A DNA stretch of 64,000 bases from 43-108 sp001915545. GTDB taxonomy: Bacteria > Bacteroidota > Bacteroidia > Bacteroidales > Bacteroidaceae. Position numbers and translations under genes: made by a program. Position 1 is the first letter of the stretch, and the number at the start of each line of letters is the position of its first letter. The notes under the pieces are model-generated. The model worked only from the letters and a program-made list of their open reading frames with translations, ran no database searches and was not told the origin of the DNA. Positions 8,761-18,480 of the stretch are shown piece by piece. Location of the stretch: the NCBI GenBank assembly GCA_902491215.1, contig CABUGV010000016.1, forward strand, positions 9,642 through 73,641, written 5' to 3'.

Positions 8761-9027
8761 TTACTCAACCAGTCCAAATCTCTTCCACTCTTCCAACTGA
8801 CGTTCTATATCAGCATGAGCAACATCTTTTGCTACATCAAACTCCTCACAAAAACACTCTGTGAGTTCATCAGCAGAAAGGTCCTTTCCGGACATCATCT
8901 GCCAAAGTCGAGCCGCACTTTCATTAAGCTCATATACGTGTGTTTTGGAAGTTTCATTATCAGAATCTGCAACTATCATGAATCTGTTGCCGATTTTGCG
9001 CAACTTGACATTAGAATTGGTCTTCAT
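8761..9027 (-). CDS. PqqD-family peptide-binding protein
   Basis: 88 residues, the normal size of a stand-alone PqqD domain. Recognised by the core YELNESAARLWQMMSGKDLS (residues 31-50) and the following winged-helix-like pattern ending EWKRFGLVE. PqqD-type domains bind the leader part of ribosomally made precursor peptides and present them to modifying enzymes. Here it stands 30 bases downstream of the initiating sugar transferase and 24 upstream of the nucleotidyltransferase, with the kinase next, so it is probably the recognition subunit of that module. No radical-SAM enzyme or classic precursor peptide is beside it; the small protein at 3257-3439 is the only obvious candidate partner in the operon. 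Confidence 0.85.
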   Translation of the reverse strand: MKTNSNVKLRKIGNRFMIVADSDNETSKTHVYELNESAARLWQMMSGKDLSADELTECFCEEFDVAKDVAHADIERQLEEWKRFGLVE

Positions 9028-9057
9028 AATATCCTTATTAACATTTTGTTGTATATA

Positions 9058-9669
9058 TCAGAATTTCTTTCCGGAAAGTATTGAATACGCCGTAAGAAAA
9101 ATTATTTTTAAATCCAACCACAATGACCAGTTTGACAGATACTCGAGGTCGAGCCTCAAGCGCTCAAGCATCTTCTCCATTGTATCCGTATATCCGTTGT
9201 ACAATGTGGCAATTGAAAACAATCCCGGTCTAAGCTGATAAAGCAGCTCATAGTCAGGATTATGTTCCATAATCTTTTCAACGAAATACCGTCTTTCAGG
9301 TCTTGGTCCCACAAACGACATCTCACCTTTAAGAACATTCCACAACTGCGGTAGTTCGTCCACATGGTGTTCCCTTATGAACCGTCCGACTTTTGTCAAA
9401 CGGTCATCATTCTCTTTGCACAGTTCCGGTTTTCCAGCAATCTCAGCATCAGTACGCATAGAACGGAACTTATACAATGTAAATTCTTTTCCTTTATATC
9501 CAACTCGTCTCTGCTTGAATATAGCCGGTTGACCGTCTTCCTTTATGATGGCAACATAGATTACCAGAAAAACAGGAGAAAAGACTATCAGAGACAGCAG
9601 TGCCCCCCAAAAGTCAAAAAATCTTTTTACAGCATTTTCAAAAGCATTAATACCTACTTTACGTTCCAT
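9058..9669 (-). CDS. Undecaprenyl-phosphate sugar-1-phosphate transferase (initiating)
   Basis: 203 residues from ATG 9669; a TTG at 9681 that overlaps the previous stop is an alternative start. It has the single membrane hairpin at 25-47 (LLSLIVFSPVFLVIYVAII in part) and the catalytic phosphoglycosyl transferase core: FKQRRVGYKGKEFTLYKFRS, DELPQLWNVLKGEMSFVGPR and RPGLFS. These are the hallmark blocks of the short WcaJ/PglC-like family. It would load the first sugar phosphate onto undecaprenyl phosphate at the inner membrane and so commit the locus to Wzx/Wzy assembly. The LRPGLFS block and small size favour a monotopic enzyme. Which sugar it uses cannot be told. Confidence 0.92.
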   Translation of the reverse strand: MERKVGINAFENAVKRFFDFWGALLSLIVFSPVFLVIYVAIIKEDGQPAIFKQRRVGYKGKEFTLYKFRSMRTDAEIAGKPELCKENDDRLTKVGRFIREHHVDELPQLWNVLKGEMSFVGPRPERRYFVEKIMEHNPDYELLYQLRPGLFSIATLYNGYTDTMEKMLERLRLDLEYLSNWSLWLDLKIIFLTAYSILSGKKF

Positions 9670-9677
9670 CGTGCTTG

Positions 9678-10796
9678 TCAATTGTTATCGTATAAATTCT
9701 TATAGATGTTTATGCAATTCTCTATCATGTGTTCTTTTGTGAAATTCTCATTGTAACGCTTCAGAGCCCCCAATGAGAACCGTCTGTATGTTTCATTATC
9801 CTTGGTAATCTGCATAACGGCCTCTGCTATCGCTTTCGGATCTCTAGGCGGAACATTTATGCCAGACACACCGTCCATATTTACCCATGCAACCCCAGAA
9901 TGCGGAATACGTGTTGCCACAACCGGCTTGGCGCATGACATGGCTTCAATCTGAACAATGCCGAAAGCCTCGGTCTTAAGTACCGACGACAAGCAGAACA
10001 CATCGCATGCTTCATAATAAGCAGGAAGGTCTTCATCTGAAACGAATCCCAAAAACTTGACTTTATCTGTCAGGCCGTGATAACTGCACTGCATCTTCAG
10101 ATCTTCTTCCAAAGGTCCGGTTCCGCCTATAAGTACAACATAGTCGTCATTCAGATATTTGGCAGCCTCCACCAAATAGGTAAAGCCTTTGTATCCTACC
10201 ATTCGTCCAAGCGAAAACACAATTTTCCTGCCTTGGAATCTGTCCTTGACGGCATGTGCCTTTTCCGGCATATTCGGCATCTTGTCTATACCTATAGGCA
10301 GACAGCATGTCTTGTTTCTGAACTTATACAGATAAGGCGATTCACGTATATAGACAGGAGTCGTTCCAACGATCGTGTCCGCACGCTTTATAAGCCATTG
10401 CTGCAAAGGTTTGTAAAACTTCAACAGCTGTTTCTGCTTGAGTATGTCGCTGTGCCAATGCAGAACCACCTTGCCTTTGAATCCAGACATCCATAAAGCC
10501 AGACAAGCAATAGGATCCGGATGGTGTACGTGAATGATGTCATACTGCCGGCACACCTTCTTTAGCGTAACAACCATATCTGGTGATATCATCGTCGCAG
10601 CCAGCTTTGCCAGTGAATGGCAGCATATCAATTTGGCATTCTCGTTGATATCCAAGACACTGTGCCCGCCGTCAAGCGCCGCACAAAGCATATCACACTC
10701 AATACCTTGTCCGGAAACGCCTTGCAAAAGTTCATACATAACTTTCTCAACCCCACCCTGTATAGGATAGAATTTCCCCAGTTGCAATACTTTCAT
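9678..10796 (-). CDS. Glycosyltransferase family 4
   Basis: 372 residues with the GT-B fold of family 4: N-terminal acceptor domain with the glycine motif GGVEKVMYEL (14-23) and HVHHPDP (about 94-100); C-terminal donor domain with SLGRMVGYKGFTYLVEAA and the E-x7-E pattern EAFGIVQIEAMSCAKPVVA. It probably adds one sugar from a nucleotide donor to the lipid-linked repeat unit on the cytoplasmic face. Its TGA stop overlaps the TTG alternative start of the initiating transferase, so translation is tightly coupled. Donor and linkage cannot be read from the sequence. Confidence 0.88.
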   Translation of the reverse strand: MKVLQLGKFYPIQGGVEKVMYELLQGVSGQGIECDMLCAALDGGHSVLDINENAKLICCHSLAKLAATMISPDMVVTLKKVCRQYDIIHVHHPDPIACLALWMSGFKGKVVLHWHSDILKQKQLLKFYKPLQQWLIKRADTIVGTTPVYIRESPYLYKFRNKTCCLPIGIDKMPNMPEKAHAVKDRFQGRKIVFSLGRMVGYKGFTYLVEAAKYLNDDYVVLIGGTGPLEEDLKMQCSYHGLTDKVKFLGFVSDEDLPAYYEACDVFCLSSVLKTEAFGIVQIEAMSCAKPVVATRIPHSGVAWVNMDGVSGINVPPRDPKAIAEAVMQITKDNETYRRFSLGALKRYNENFTKEHMIENCINIYKNLYDNN

Positions 10797-10844
10797 TATA
10801 AAAAATCTATTTTAAAGTATTTATTATCCCCTTGTTTACCCCCA

Positions 10845-12086
10845 TTATTGAACAGATCGGCTCAAAATATCATCATAAAGCCTTATATAATCTGCATATC
10901 TGTCTTCTTTTCTAAAATTCACCTCAGCAAAATCTCGACATCTAGGTGCATAAAAAGCCTTGCCTTTTGCTTCAATCTCCTTAATGGCCTTATACAATCC
11001 TTCAATATCACCAGCGCTAACGGCACGACCTGTTTCTTCTGTTATTACTTCTGTTGCTCCTCCTACATCGTAAGCAACAACAGGCGTTCCGCACGCAATA
11101 GCTTCCATATTGACTGTAGGATAGTTGTCCTGCCATGTCGGATTAACAAACACCTCCGCTGCAGAATACAGTTCTGCCAATGCCTGTATATTTTCTGTTC
11201 GCCGTATACCGATAATGTTGTCAGGAAGCTTGGACTTGGTTCTATCGTCAACACCAACAAGAACAATCACCTCGTCAGACCCGATGATTTTTGACAGTTC
11301 CAGAAAATCAAACAAACCTTTCTCACGGCTCCAGATACTGGCTACACCCAGAATAAGACGTTTGCCTTCTATTCCATATTTCTTCTTAATATCTTCTCCA
11401 TCGTATATATTGAAAACATTTGTATCGATACCGTTATGAATAAGGGTAAAATTGGCATTTTTCAAGAATGAGTCCCTCATTTCACCCATTATCCATTCAG
11501 AAACAGGCACTACAAACATATTCGATGCCTGTATCGATGTAAATGCTCTTCTTTTATCTTCAAAATTCTTGGATGACCTGTCAAACAGATAGCTCGCAGG
11601 AAATTTCGTTTTTTGCGGACATCTGTTGCAATGTATCTTCCATTTACTGCAACCGGCAAAAGTATAATAGTAACAGTGTCCAGTATACAGCCAGCAGTCA
11701 TGTACAGTCCATACAACAGGCTTGTTCCTACGTGCCAGATAATCAAACAGAATCTTATAATTCAAGAAATAGCCATGAATATTGTGTATATGTATTATAT
11801 CCGGATCTATCTCGTCTATCACGCGGATGAAATCCTTAGTATCTCGTTCTGAAGCCAAGCCATGACGGTCAAAAAGACGCGTTGCAAGCCAATGGCCAAG
11901 AACGCCAATCTTACCACCGACAGGAACAAGCTCCGACTTACAAGGTTTGATGCCGTCCCTGGCATAGCTGTATGCGATATAACTTTTCCAGCCGTTTGCA
12001 ATCGCGAGTTCTCCTATTTCCTGCATAATACGTCCAGTTGAGGTGGAAACTCGCAATACCGGATTTATCTGTAGAAGCTTTTTCAT
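10845..12086 (-). CDS. Glycosyltransferase family 4 (WcaC/WcaL-like)
   Basis: 413 residues. The N-terminal half has the pattern DIIHIHNIHGYFLNYKILFD followed by a Cys-rich stretch (TVHDCWLYTGHCYYYTFAGC, then CNRCPQ) typical of colanic-acid-type GT4 enzymes. The C-terminal half has LGVASIWSREKGLFDFLEL and YPTVNMEAIACGTPVVAYDV, the donor-binding block. The four clustered cysteines (about 136-157) could bind metal. It would build part of the capsule repeat. It overlaps the preceding gene by 4 bases (12083-12086), so it is coupled to it. Confidence 0.88.
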   Translation of the reverse strand: MKKLLQINPVLRVSTSTGRIMQEIGELAIANGWKSYIAYSYARDGIKPCKSELVPVGGKIGVLGHWLATRLFDRHGLASERDTKDFIRVIDEIDPDIIHIHNIHGYFLNYKILFDYLARRNKPVVWTVHDCWLYTGHCYYYTFAGCSKWKIHCNRCPQKTKFPASYLFDRSSKNFEDKRRAFTSIQASNMFVVPVSEWIMGEMRDSFLKNANFTLIHNGIDTNVFNIYDGEDIKKKYGIEGKRLILGVASIWSREKGLFDFLELSKIIGSDEVIVLVGVDDRTKSKLPDNIIGIRRTENIQALAELYSAAEVFVNPTWQDNYPTVNMEAIACGTPVVAYDVGGATEVITEETGRAVSAGDIEGLYKAIKEIEAKGKAFYAPRCRDFAEVNFRKEDRYADYIRLYDDILSRSVQ

Positions 12087-13222
12087 GCCGTTACCAAATT
12101 ATTGAATAAATCCACCCACTTGTTCATAACAGTTTCTTCCGAGTACCTATCAATGATTTTTCGTGCATTTGACGACATGAATTTCCGATTAGACTCATCA
12201 GACATAATGGAAACAAGCTTTTCTGCAAGATCAGCCACATTACCGCTTTCAGCAATAAGTCCATTGATACCGTCATCGATAATATCTTTAGGACCACATT
12301 TGAAGTCGAAAGCCACCACCGGAAGTCCGCATGCCATAGCTTCTATCATAACCATAGGAAAACCCTCATAATTGGAGCTCATAACCAGCAACGAACTATT
12401 CACATATTCTGACAATATATCTTTTACAGGTTTATTTATACGTACACGTTCCTGCAATCCGTAAGAATCTATCATATCATTCAGTTTCTCATGCCACTCA
12501 CCCTGCCCGAAGATATCCAGAGTCCAATCTGCAAGCTTCTCATTCTTCGCAACGATATTCCATGCATCAATAAGTCTGTCAAAACCTTTCTGGTAATCCA
12601 ATCTACCAACGGCTAACACCCGTTTATTTGAGACATCAGAAAATCTTGTACCGACATTCAATGCGGCATTTGGAATAACACATATATTCGGAATGTTTCC
12701 CCAATAACTTCTATCTTCTTTAGTCAAAACAACAAACCGGTCAAAGCGACTGACAATCCGTTCATCCTGTTTGGTGCGCCAACGGTCAATCAATCCAAGA
12801 AGTCCCTTACGCCTGTACTGCAATCTGAAGAATTTGCAGTAGTGCAGTTCCAAGACTTTCTTACTTCCGTCCTTGATGTCTGGAATAAATGAAGATTCCG
12901 ACGGATAAAGCGAAACAACAATATCTGCTTTCTCCGCATAAAGAAGCCTTGTCAGCAAAGCTTTATGGCGACGTCGTCTTGCCAAATATCCAGAAATCTT
13001 CAGAAATACGTTCTTACAATTATCATCTGAATAGTTGATTCCCAAATCTGTCATCTTAACGCCGGCAGGGAAGTCATAAAAAGGCTTCCGCCTTTTCTGA
13101 TCAGTTGTCACCACTGATACATCCCACCCTAGTTCTTCAACAAGATATCGTACCTTATTACAAAGTACCCTCTCCATCCCCCCAGGATTACATGTGGAAT
13201 GAGTACAATATATGATTTTCAT
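12083..13222 (-). CDS. Glycosyltransferase family 4
   Basis: 379 residues. Acceptor-side motif NPGGMERVLCNKVRYL near the N-terminus; donor-side blocks VGRLDYQKGFDRLIDAW and YEGFPMVMIEAMACGLPVVA. These assign it to family 4. It resembles the gene at 16490-17620 (same GG-ER-I/V, GRL-x3-KGFD-LI-AW and YEGF motifs), suggesting the two are ancient paralogues with related donors. It overlaps its neighbours on both sides by 4 bases with ATGA-type junctions. The sugar transferred is unknown. Confidence 0.9.
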   Translation of the reverse strand: MKIIYCTHSTCNPGGMERVLCNKVRYLVEELGWDVSVVTTDQKRRKPFYDFPAGVKMTDLGINYSDDNCKNVFLKISGYLARRRRHKALLTRLLYAEKADIVVSLYPSESSFIPDIKDGSKKVLELHYCKFFRLQYRRKGLLGLIDRWRTKQDERIVSRFDRFVVLTKEDRSYWGNIPNICVIPNAALNVGTRFSDVSNKRVLAVGRLDYQKGFDRLIDAWNIVAKNEKLADWTLDIFGQGEWHEKLNDMIDSYGLQERVRINKPVKDILSEYVNSSLLVMSSNYEGFPMVMIEAMACGLPVVAFDFKCGPKDIIDDGINGLIAESGNVADLAEKLVSIMSDESNRKFMSSNARKIIDRYSEETVMNKWVDLFNNLVTA

Positions 13223-14214
13223 GACAAATATTTAAAACAACCAAATCTTATAAATCTAATAAAAACAGCTATAAGTACAGTCAATACCAAAGTACATAAT
13301 ATATATATTATATCAGATGTTAAATTAAAAACATTTCCACGTAATATGCTCATACTTATACCTTGAGACAAATACATTTCGAAAGAGATAGCAGTTAAAA
13401 ATTTCAAGAATTTAGAACTCATCAATCTTCCAAAATTTATTTTATATAAAAACGTTGCAAACACGAATGGAATGAGAATATAGACCAACATATATAAAAT
13501 TTCAATTTTTGCAACCACACAAACAGCCATCATCAACAAACAAAGTGGTGCAACAAGATAATATATACATTGATTGCTTATAATTCTAACCATGTTTTTT
13601 TCATATTTTCCTATAAAAACTCCTGTTGGAAATCCCAATGCACTTATATACCAACATCTATCATAATTACTTTGTATACAGAATAGGCAATAAAGCAATA
13701 CCAACAAAATCAAAACAATGAAGCTAAAGCTCCTTGCAAAAAATCTATTACTTACATAAAAGAATATATAAAAACAAATAATTGCAAAAACGAACCACGA
13801 ATGAGGCAGAACAGGTATTCCTCTATATATCAGTAATTCAAGCTCTTCTCCTATACTAGGCAAATTAGAAAAATAAATGAGTCTAAATATACCCCATGCA
13901 ACTACAAAAGGGACTAAAACTCCTTTAATAATTCTGTGCACTATAAAGTTCTTCAAATAAGCATTTCCTTTAACGCTAAAGCTTTTAATCAAGCCATACC
14001 CAGACAAGAAAAAGAATATAGAAACCAAAGGAGCACCCCAAGAATGAAAAACCGTCAAGACTGCAACACCTTGCAAAGAAATATGATGCAATATAATCAA
14101 AATAGCCATTATAGATTTCAATACAGCCGTATCATCCTTAGTTATAGCATTCATGTCTTTCTTAGAAAGACTTATAGCATATAATATCAAGACGCAAAGT
14201 ACGAACGCAAACAT
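13219..14214 (-). CDS. Membrane acyltransferase, family 3 (O-acetyltransferase type)
   Basis: 331 residues, strongly hydrophobic with about ten membrane segments. Family marks: an early His pair (LIILHHISLQG, about residues 40-50), FFLSGYGLIKSF (about 73-84) and an Arg/Lys-rich loop after it. Such proteins put acyl groups, usually acetyl, on sugars during polysaccharide export. It overlaps the upstream GT4 by 4 bases and lies 3 bases after the polymerase gene. AT content is higher than in the flanking glycosyltransferases, so it may have been acquired separately. Confidence 0.85.
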   Translation of the reverse strand: MFAFVLCVLILYAISLSKKDMNAITKDDTAVLKSIMAILIILHHISLQGVAVLTVFHSWGAPLVSIFFFLSGYGLIKSFSVKGNAYLKNFIVHRIIKGVLVPFVVAWGIFRLIYFSNLPSIGEELELLIYRGIPVLPHSWFVFAIICFYIFFYVSNRFFARSFSFIVLILLVLLYCLFCIQSNYDRCWYISALGFPTGVFIGKYEKNMVRIISNQCIYYLVAPLCLLMMAVCVVAKIEILYMLVYILIPFVFATFLYKINFGRLMSSKFLKFLTAISFEMYLSQGISMSILRGNVFNLTSDIIYILCTLVLTVLIAVFIRFIRFGCFKYLS

Positions 14215-14217
14215 ATA

Positions 14218-15498
14218 TCAATCTTCAGCTTTATGTGTTTCAGGAATGCACAAAAACAAAGCAAATACGGAGAATATATCTGTAGAAACTTTTAACCAGT
14301 ATATTAAACATAAAGCCAGCAATGTAAAAAACATATACTTCATATCCCTGAAGCGTATTACACAGATTTTACAAACCTTGATAAAGAAGAACAAGAACAA
14401 CAGCAATCCTGTCAACCCGAAATAAAATAAGAACCGTGAATATCCGACATCCGACCCTCTATAAAAACCAGCCCAACGTCTCCCTACGTAATATGGATCA
14501 GCATCAGTAGAACCGAAATAACCGTCACCAATCAACCATGTTTTCAAATTGTCCGGAAAAATAAATCCCTCTTTCAGCATCTCATTCGAGTTTACATCCC
14601 ATTCTCCTTTTTCCGCTAAAGAGAAGAAACCCTCAAATCCGAAACGCAACAGGTCATGGAATTCAGGCACGGTATTATATGCAATGGCGCACACAGGGAT
14701 TACCATGGCCAATAATCCAACAGTCCATCCTAACAAACGTTTTTGAAAGTCATCTATCTGATAGAATTGTGAAAACACTATGAAACTTAACACAGCAAGC
14801 ACAGCCCCAACTATTGTAGTACGACCAATCATATTTCCAATCACACATATAATGCAAAATGCCAGGATGTACCACGGTATGTACCTAACGACCTTCTGCC
14901 TATACTGCATACACACGAACGATATCATTATCAGAATAGCGGCAAAACGTGATCCAGCAACGTCGAGCCCCACACCAAATCCCATCAAGCGATCTTTCTC
15001 TTTCATAAAAGACACTGTTCCTTCTGCAAGCATGGAATATACCACCCGCTTCAAAGGTGCATAAAACTCCATTCCCAATGCCAAAGCACACTGCGCCACG
15101 CCCAAAACAATCAAATAGTTGCACAATAAAAAAACAGATACCGTACCATGTACCCAACGGACACATGTTACCGCTACATATGCGGCACTAAGCCACACCC
15201 ACATGGAGACTATATATGTAGCATAGGCGTAATCGTTTGTATCATTGTATACAACAGAGACCAACCCTGCCAAAGACACCAATGCGGCACAGACAGATAG
15301 AACAAAAGTATCTCTATTGATCAAAGCACCGCGTTTTCGCACCAACTGATACGCAAGGACAAACAGTCCCAAACCTCCCAATACCATTTTTGTATTTACC
15401 GAAGGCATAAAGCGCAATTCAATAGAGAAAATATAAAAATTAAGGACAAGAGCGGCAAAAACCATCAACAGGCCTTTTATTACCACGTTATTTTTCAT
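14218..15498 (-). CDS. wzy: O-antigen/capsule polymerase, Wzy-like
   Basis: 426 residues with around eleven to twelve membrane segments and one long extracytoplasmic loop (about 275-340) carrying LIGDGYFGS and YVGRRWAGFYRGSDVGYSR, the usual layout of Wzy/WaaL-type polymerases. It would polymerise lipid-linked repeat units on the periplasmic side. It is the only protein of this type in the locus besides the flippase at 31305-32762, which makes the Wzx/Wzy route likely. It overlaps the upstream GT2 gene by 4 bases. The call rests on topology and loop motifs, because primary sequence in this family is poorly conserved. Confidence 0.8.
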   Translation of the reverse strand: MKNNVVIKGLLMVFAALVLNFYIFSIELRFMPSVNTKMVLGGLGLFVLAYQLVRKRGALINRDTFVLSVCAALVSLAGLVSVVYNDTNDYAYATYIVSMWVWLSAAYVAVTCVRWVHGTVSVFLLCNYLIVLGVAQCALALGMEFYAPLKRVVYSMLAEGTVSFMKEKDRLMGFGVGLDVAGSRFAAILIMISFVCMQYRQKVVRYIPWYILAFCIICVIGNMIGRTTIVGAVLAVLSFIVFSQFYQIDDFQKRLLGWTVGLLAMVIPVCAIAYNTVPEFHDLLRFGFEGFFSLAEKGEWDVNSNEMLKEGFIFPDNLKTWLIGDGYFGSTDADPYYVGRRWAGFYRGSDVGYSRFLFYFGLTGLLLFLFFFIKVCKICVIRFRDMKYMFFTLLALCLIYWLKVSTDIFSVFALFLCIPETHKAED

Positions 15499-16484
15499 CT
15501 GTACAATATTCCGTAAATAAATCTATGTATCAACTTATAATATAGACCAACCAGCCAGAACTGCTTCTTTGACGCCAGCAACTGCAACAGACACCGTCTA
15601 AATGAAACATTCTTGTTCAACTTTATGTATTGATTGGCTTCAGGATACCAAGTTTCCCAAAGTTTATATTTACTTTTGTCATCAGTTATCAGGAACGGAA
15701 ATTTGACATCAAGCTTAAAAAATTCCATATCTTGTGCAAAAATATCTCCAAACCTATTTTTCAAGAAAGACAATGTTTCGTCAGTATTATGGCGCAATTC
15801 ATCAAGATGGCGTTCTGAATAGGTATTCGAAAATGCACTGGTATTCAATTTCACATAGTGATAAAAAGCTCTCGGCACATATACCACTTTATGCGCACAG
15901 GCAAAAAGTCGTATCATAGTCATGTCTTCGCCCATTCCGTAACCTGCAGGGAACACAATCTTGTTGTCAAGATAAAGCCTACGACGAACAAGTTTGTTCC
16001 ACACATTATATTTCATCGTACCACTCAGCATGCTCTTTAATGCTTCAACAGAAGATGCGTATGAAGGTTGCTTCATGTAGCGCTCGCTCTGTCCGAATGA
16101 AAGCATCCAATCGCACCAAACAATATCAGCATCCGCATCTTTTGCCGTCTTATACATCTGTTCAAGCATTTCAGGCTCCACAAAATCATCGCTATCGCAA
16201 TGAAACACATACTCTCCTGATGCCACAGCCAAACCGCTGTTGCGGGCAGCCGGCAACCCTTTGTTTGCTTCATGCCTTATCAACTGGACTTGCTTTCTGC
16301 GTTCGGGATAATCATGTATGACAGTTTGTACTACAGAAATACTGTTATCTGGCGAACAGTCATCAACGATGATGAACTCGGTTTCCTGAAGAGTCTGCTC
16401 CATCAACGAGCGGATGCATCTTTCGATGAACGCTTCAACCTTGTAAACGGGCACAATAACAGAAACCAATATGTTATTTTTCAT
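15495..16484 (-). CDS. Glycosyltransferase family 2
   Basis: 329 residues. Classic GT-A start: VSVIVPVYKVEAFIERCIRS (residues 7-26), IIVDDCSPDNS (38-48) and the metal-binding HCDSDDFVEP (about 113-122). The C-terminal third is basic and may touch the membrane. It would add one residue to the repeat unit using a nucleotide-sugar donor. It lies between a GT4 gene and the polymerase with a 4-base overlap to the latter. Donor unknown. Confidence 0.92.
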   Translation of the reverse strand: MKNNILVSVIVPVYKVEAFIERCIRSLMEQTLQETEFIIVDDCSPDNSISVVQTVIHDYPERRKQVQLIRHEANKGLPAARNSGLAVASGEYVFHCDSDDFVEPEMLEQMYKTAKDADADIVWCDWMLSFGQSERYMKQPSYASSVEALKSMLSGTMKYNVWNKLVRRRLYLDNKIVFPAGYGMGEDMTMIRLFACAHKVVYVPRAFYHYVKLNTSAFSNTYSERHLDELRHNTDETLSFLKNRFGDIFAQDMEFFKLDVKFPFLITDDKSKYKLWETWYPEANQYIKLNKNVSFRRCLLQLLASKKQFWLVGLYYKLIHRFIYGILYR

Positions 16485-16489
16485 TACGT

Positions 16490-17620
16490 TTATTTTCTAT
16501 TATTGCACAAATCTTCAAACAGTTCAATCCACATCTTCATGACCTTCTCTTTTGAGAAATTAACAGCACTTAATTTTGCCTTGGTCCCCATTTCTTTCCG
16601 TTTTTCAGGATTTTGTATCAGATAAATCAATTTATCAGCAAGTTCTTCGACGTTCCCTTGTGAAACCAAGAAACCACTCTCTTCATCAGCAATTATATCA
16701 CGAGGTCCACAAGGACATGCAAATGACACTACTGGAACTCCGCACGTCATTGCTTCAGTCAAAACCAACCCAAATCCTTCATAAACAGATGACAAAACAA
16801 ATATGGAAGAACCAAGATATTTTTCTTTCATATTGTTGCAAACTCCATCAAGAAAGCACCGCTTGCTTAACCCTTCTTTGTCAATCAATTTTTGCAATTC
16901 ATTTCTTAACGCACCTTCACCGTATATGTGCAAAAACCAGCCGTCTACCTTCTTGCAAACAATGCTCCAAGCCTCTATCAACTTGTCAAAACCTTTTTGT
17001 TCTGTAAGTCGCCCTGCAGCCATAACCACAGGTTGATTGAGCAGTGCAGATTCTTCACATTCAAAACTGTTTATATTAGGAATAACCGCAACATGTTCAA
17101 ACTCTTTCCAGTTTTCAGCATCTTCATGTGTAAGTACTACAAAACGATCATACCGACTAATTGCCTTTAAAAATTTTCGATGTCTCCACACATCATAAAA
17201 TTTGAATGACTTAAGTCGATGATATTCTTCAAAAGCATATCTGGAGAAATGATATTCCAAAATTTTAGTTCCATTATAATGCGTTAGCACACACAATTCT
17301 CTATTAAATGTAGATATAACAATATCAGGACTTATTTCATTTAATAAATTTAACAAGGAATGCTTATATTTTATTTTGCAATTAAAATTGTAATACAGTT
17401 GTTTGTATAAAGAGTCATTGCAATGTGCGTAAAAGTTAATGCCTAAATCATAATGTTTTACTCGACTGTCTAATTTAAAAAATGATGGTTTATCATTATC
17501 TTCCGAAGTGATAATACACACTTCTATTCCTTGAGATACTAAATAATTAGCTTTGCTAACAATAATTCTTTCAAGCCCACCAGAGTAATGAAGGCCTTCC
17601 AAACAATATACAATCTTCAT
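16490..17620 (-). CDS. Glycosyltransferase family 4
   Basis: 376 residues from ATG 17620; the frame stays open upstream into the next gene, but the conserved start MKIVYCLEGL fixes the N-terminus. Motifs: YSGGLERIIVSKANYL (about 13-28), GRLTEQKGFDKLIEAW and YEGFGLVLTEAMTCGVPVVS, standard for GT4. It is close in pattern to the GT4 at 12083-13222. It begins 11 bases after the GT14 gene and ends 5 bases before the GT2 start, consistent with one operon. Confidence 0.9.
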   Translation of the reverse strand: MKIVYCLEGLHYSGGLERIIVSKANYLVSQGIEVCIITSEDNDKPSFFKLDSRVKHYDLGINFYAHCNDSLYKQLYYNFNCKIKYKHSLLNLLNEISPDIVISTFNRELCVLTHYNGTKILEYHFSRYAFEEYHRLKSFKFYDVWRHRKFLKAISRYDRFVVLTHEDAENWKEFEHVAVIPNINSFECEESALLNQPVVMAAGRLTEQKGFDKLIEAWSIVCKKVDGWFLHIYGEGALRNELQKLIDKEGLSKRCFLDGVCNNMKEKYLGSSIFVLSSVYEGFGLVLTEAMTCGVPVVSFACPCGPRDIIADEESGFLVSQGNVEELADKLIYLIQNPEKRKEMGTKAKLSAVNFSKEKVMKMWIELFEDLCNNRK

Positions 17621-17631
17621 AATACAGATAT

Positions 17632-18480
17632 TTAATATGTCTTCATCAGCAACTCCACCACTTGGCGATTTTTGCTTAACCACTTCCTGGCAAACCAATG
17701 GTCTGACTTCTGCATTTCATCCACGTCAGCTTGTGTAAATGGCATCAATACACCATCCACCCATTTAATATACCGTTTGCAACCTTTAAACTCATCAGTT
17801 GTATTGTATATATTCTTTCTGAAGTCGGAATTCCAACATAACGTTTGTATGAACATTTCATCAGGACAATACGTATGGCTGAAAGTTTTCCGAATCAAAT
17901 CTGCATTCAACAACAAATACCCAACAAATTCGTGAGTAATGCTACACCATTGGCATCCTTTCTTTACTTCCAAACGTGTTCTGCGATATCCGACAAGACT
18001 TTGCAGACGTGCAAATACAGCTCGAATTAATTTCTTAATAAGATTGCCAGACTGAAAGTCACGCGGGAACACAAACCAATGTTGTGAACGCCAGTCAATT
18101 TCACTCTGCGTGGCATGAGCGGCTATTCCGATGAACTCCTGTCCCTGATGTAGGTCACAATAATTATGTATATAGTCTTGAGATTTTATAGGCAAATCAA
18201 CCCCAGACAACAAATGATAGTAAGCATACGGACCTTTAGAATATGCTTCCTTGAAAAGAGCAAGTTCTATTTCAACCAGACTGAAATCGCCCCAACAGGC
18301 ATCAATATGAATCGGCAGAACTTGGAAATGACTCTTGAGAGTTCGAAAGACAGACGCATCAAAAGAAGCTTTTCTATCGATGTGTACATAAATGTCGTTA
18401 CGCTCATCATCCAGCGAAGAAAGCAAAAGTTGCAAAATCTCCGGCTCGTTATGGGCCATAATCAAATAAGCATGTTTCAT
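17632..18480 (-). CDS. Core-2/I-branching-type glycosyltransferase (GT14)
   Basis: 282 residues. Recognised by MKHAYLIMAHNEPEILQLLL at the N-terminus, DIYVHIDRKASFD (about 29-41), YYHLLSGVDLPIKSQDYIH (about 87-105) and PDEMFIQTL (about 207-215), all family 14 marks. Bacterial members usually transfer N-acetylglucosamine, xylose or a similar sugar in beta linkage, and may make branches. It starts directly after the stop of the frameshifted GT-D gene. The exact sugar is not deducible. Confidence 0.88.
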   Translation of the reverse strand: MKHAYLIMAHNEPEILQLLLSSLDDERNDIYVHIDRKASFDASVFRTLKSHFQVLPIHIDACWGDFSLVEIELALFKEAYSKGPYAYYHLLSGVDLPIKSQDYIHNYCDLHQGQEFIGIAAHATQSEIDWRSQHWFVFPRDFQSGNLIKKLIRAVFARLQSLVGYRRTRLEVKKGCQWCSITHEFVGYLLLNADLIRKTFSHTYCPDEMFIQTLCWNSDFRKNIYNTTDEFKGCKRYIKWVDGVLMPFTQADVDEMQKSDHWFARKWLSKNRQVVELLMKTY

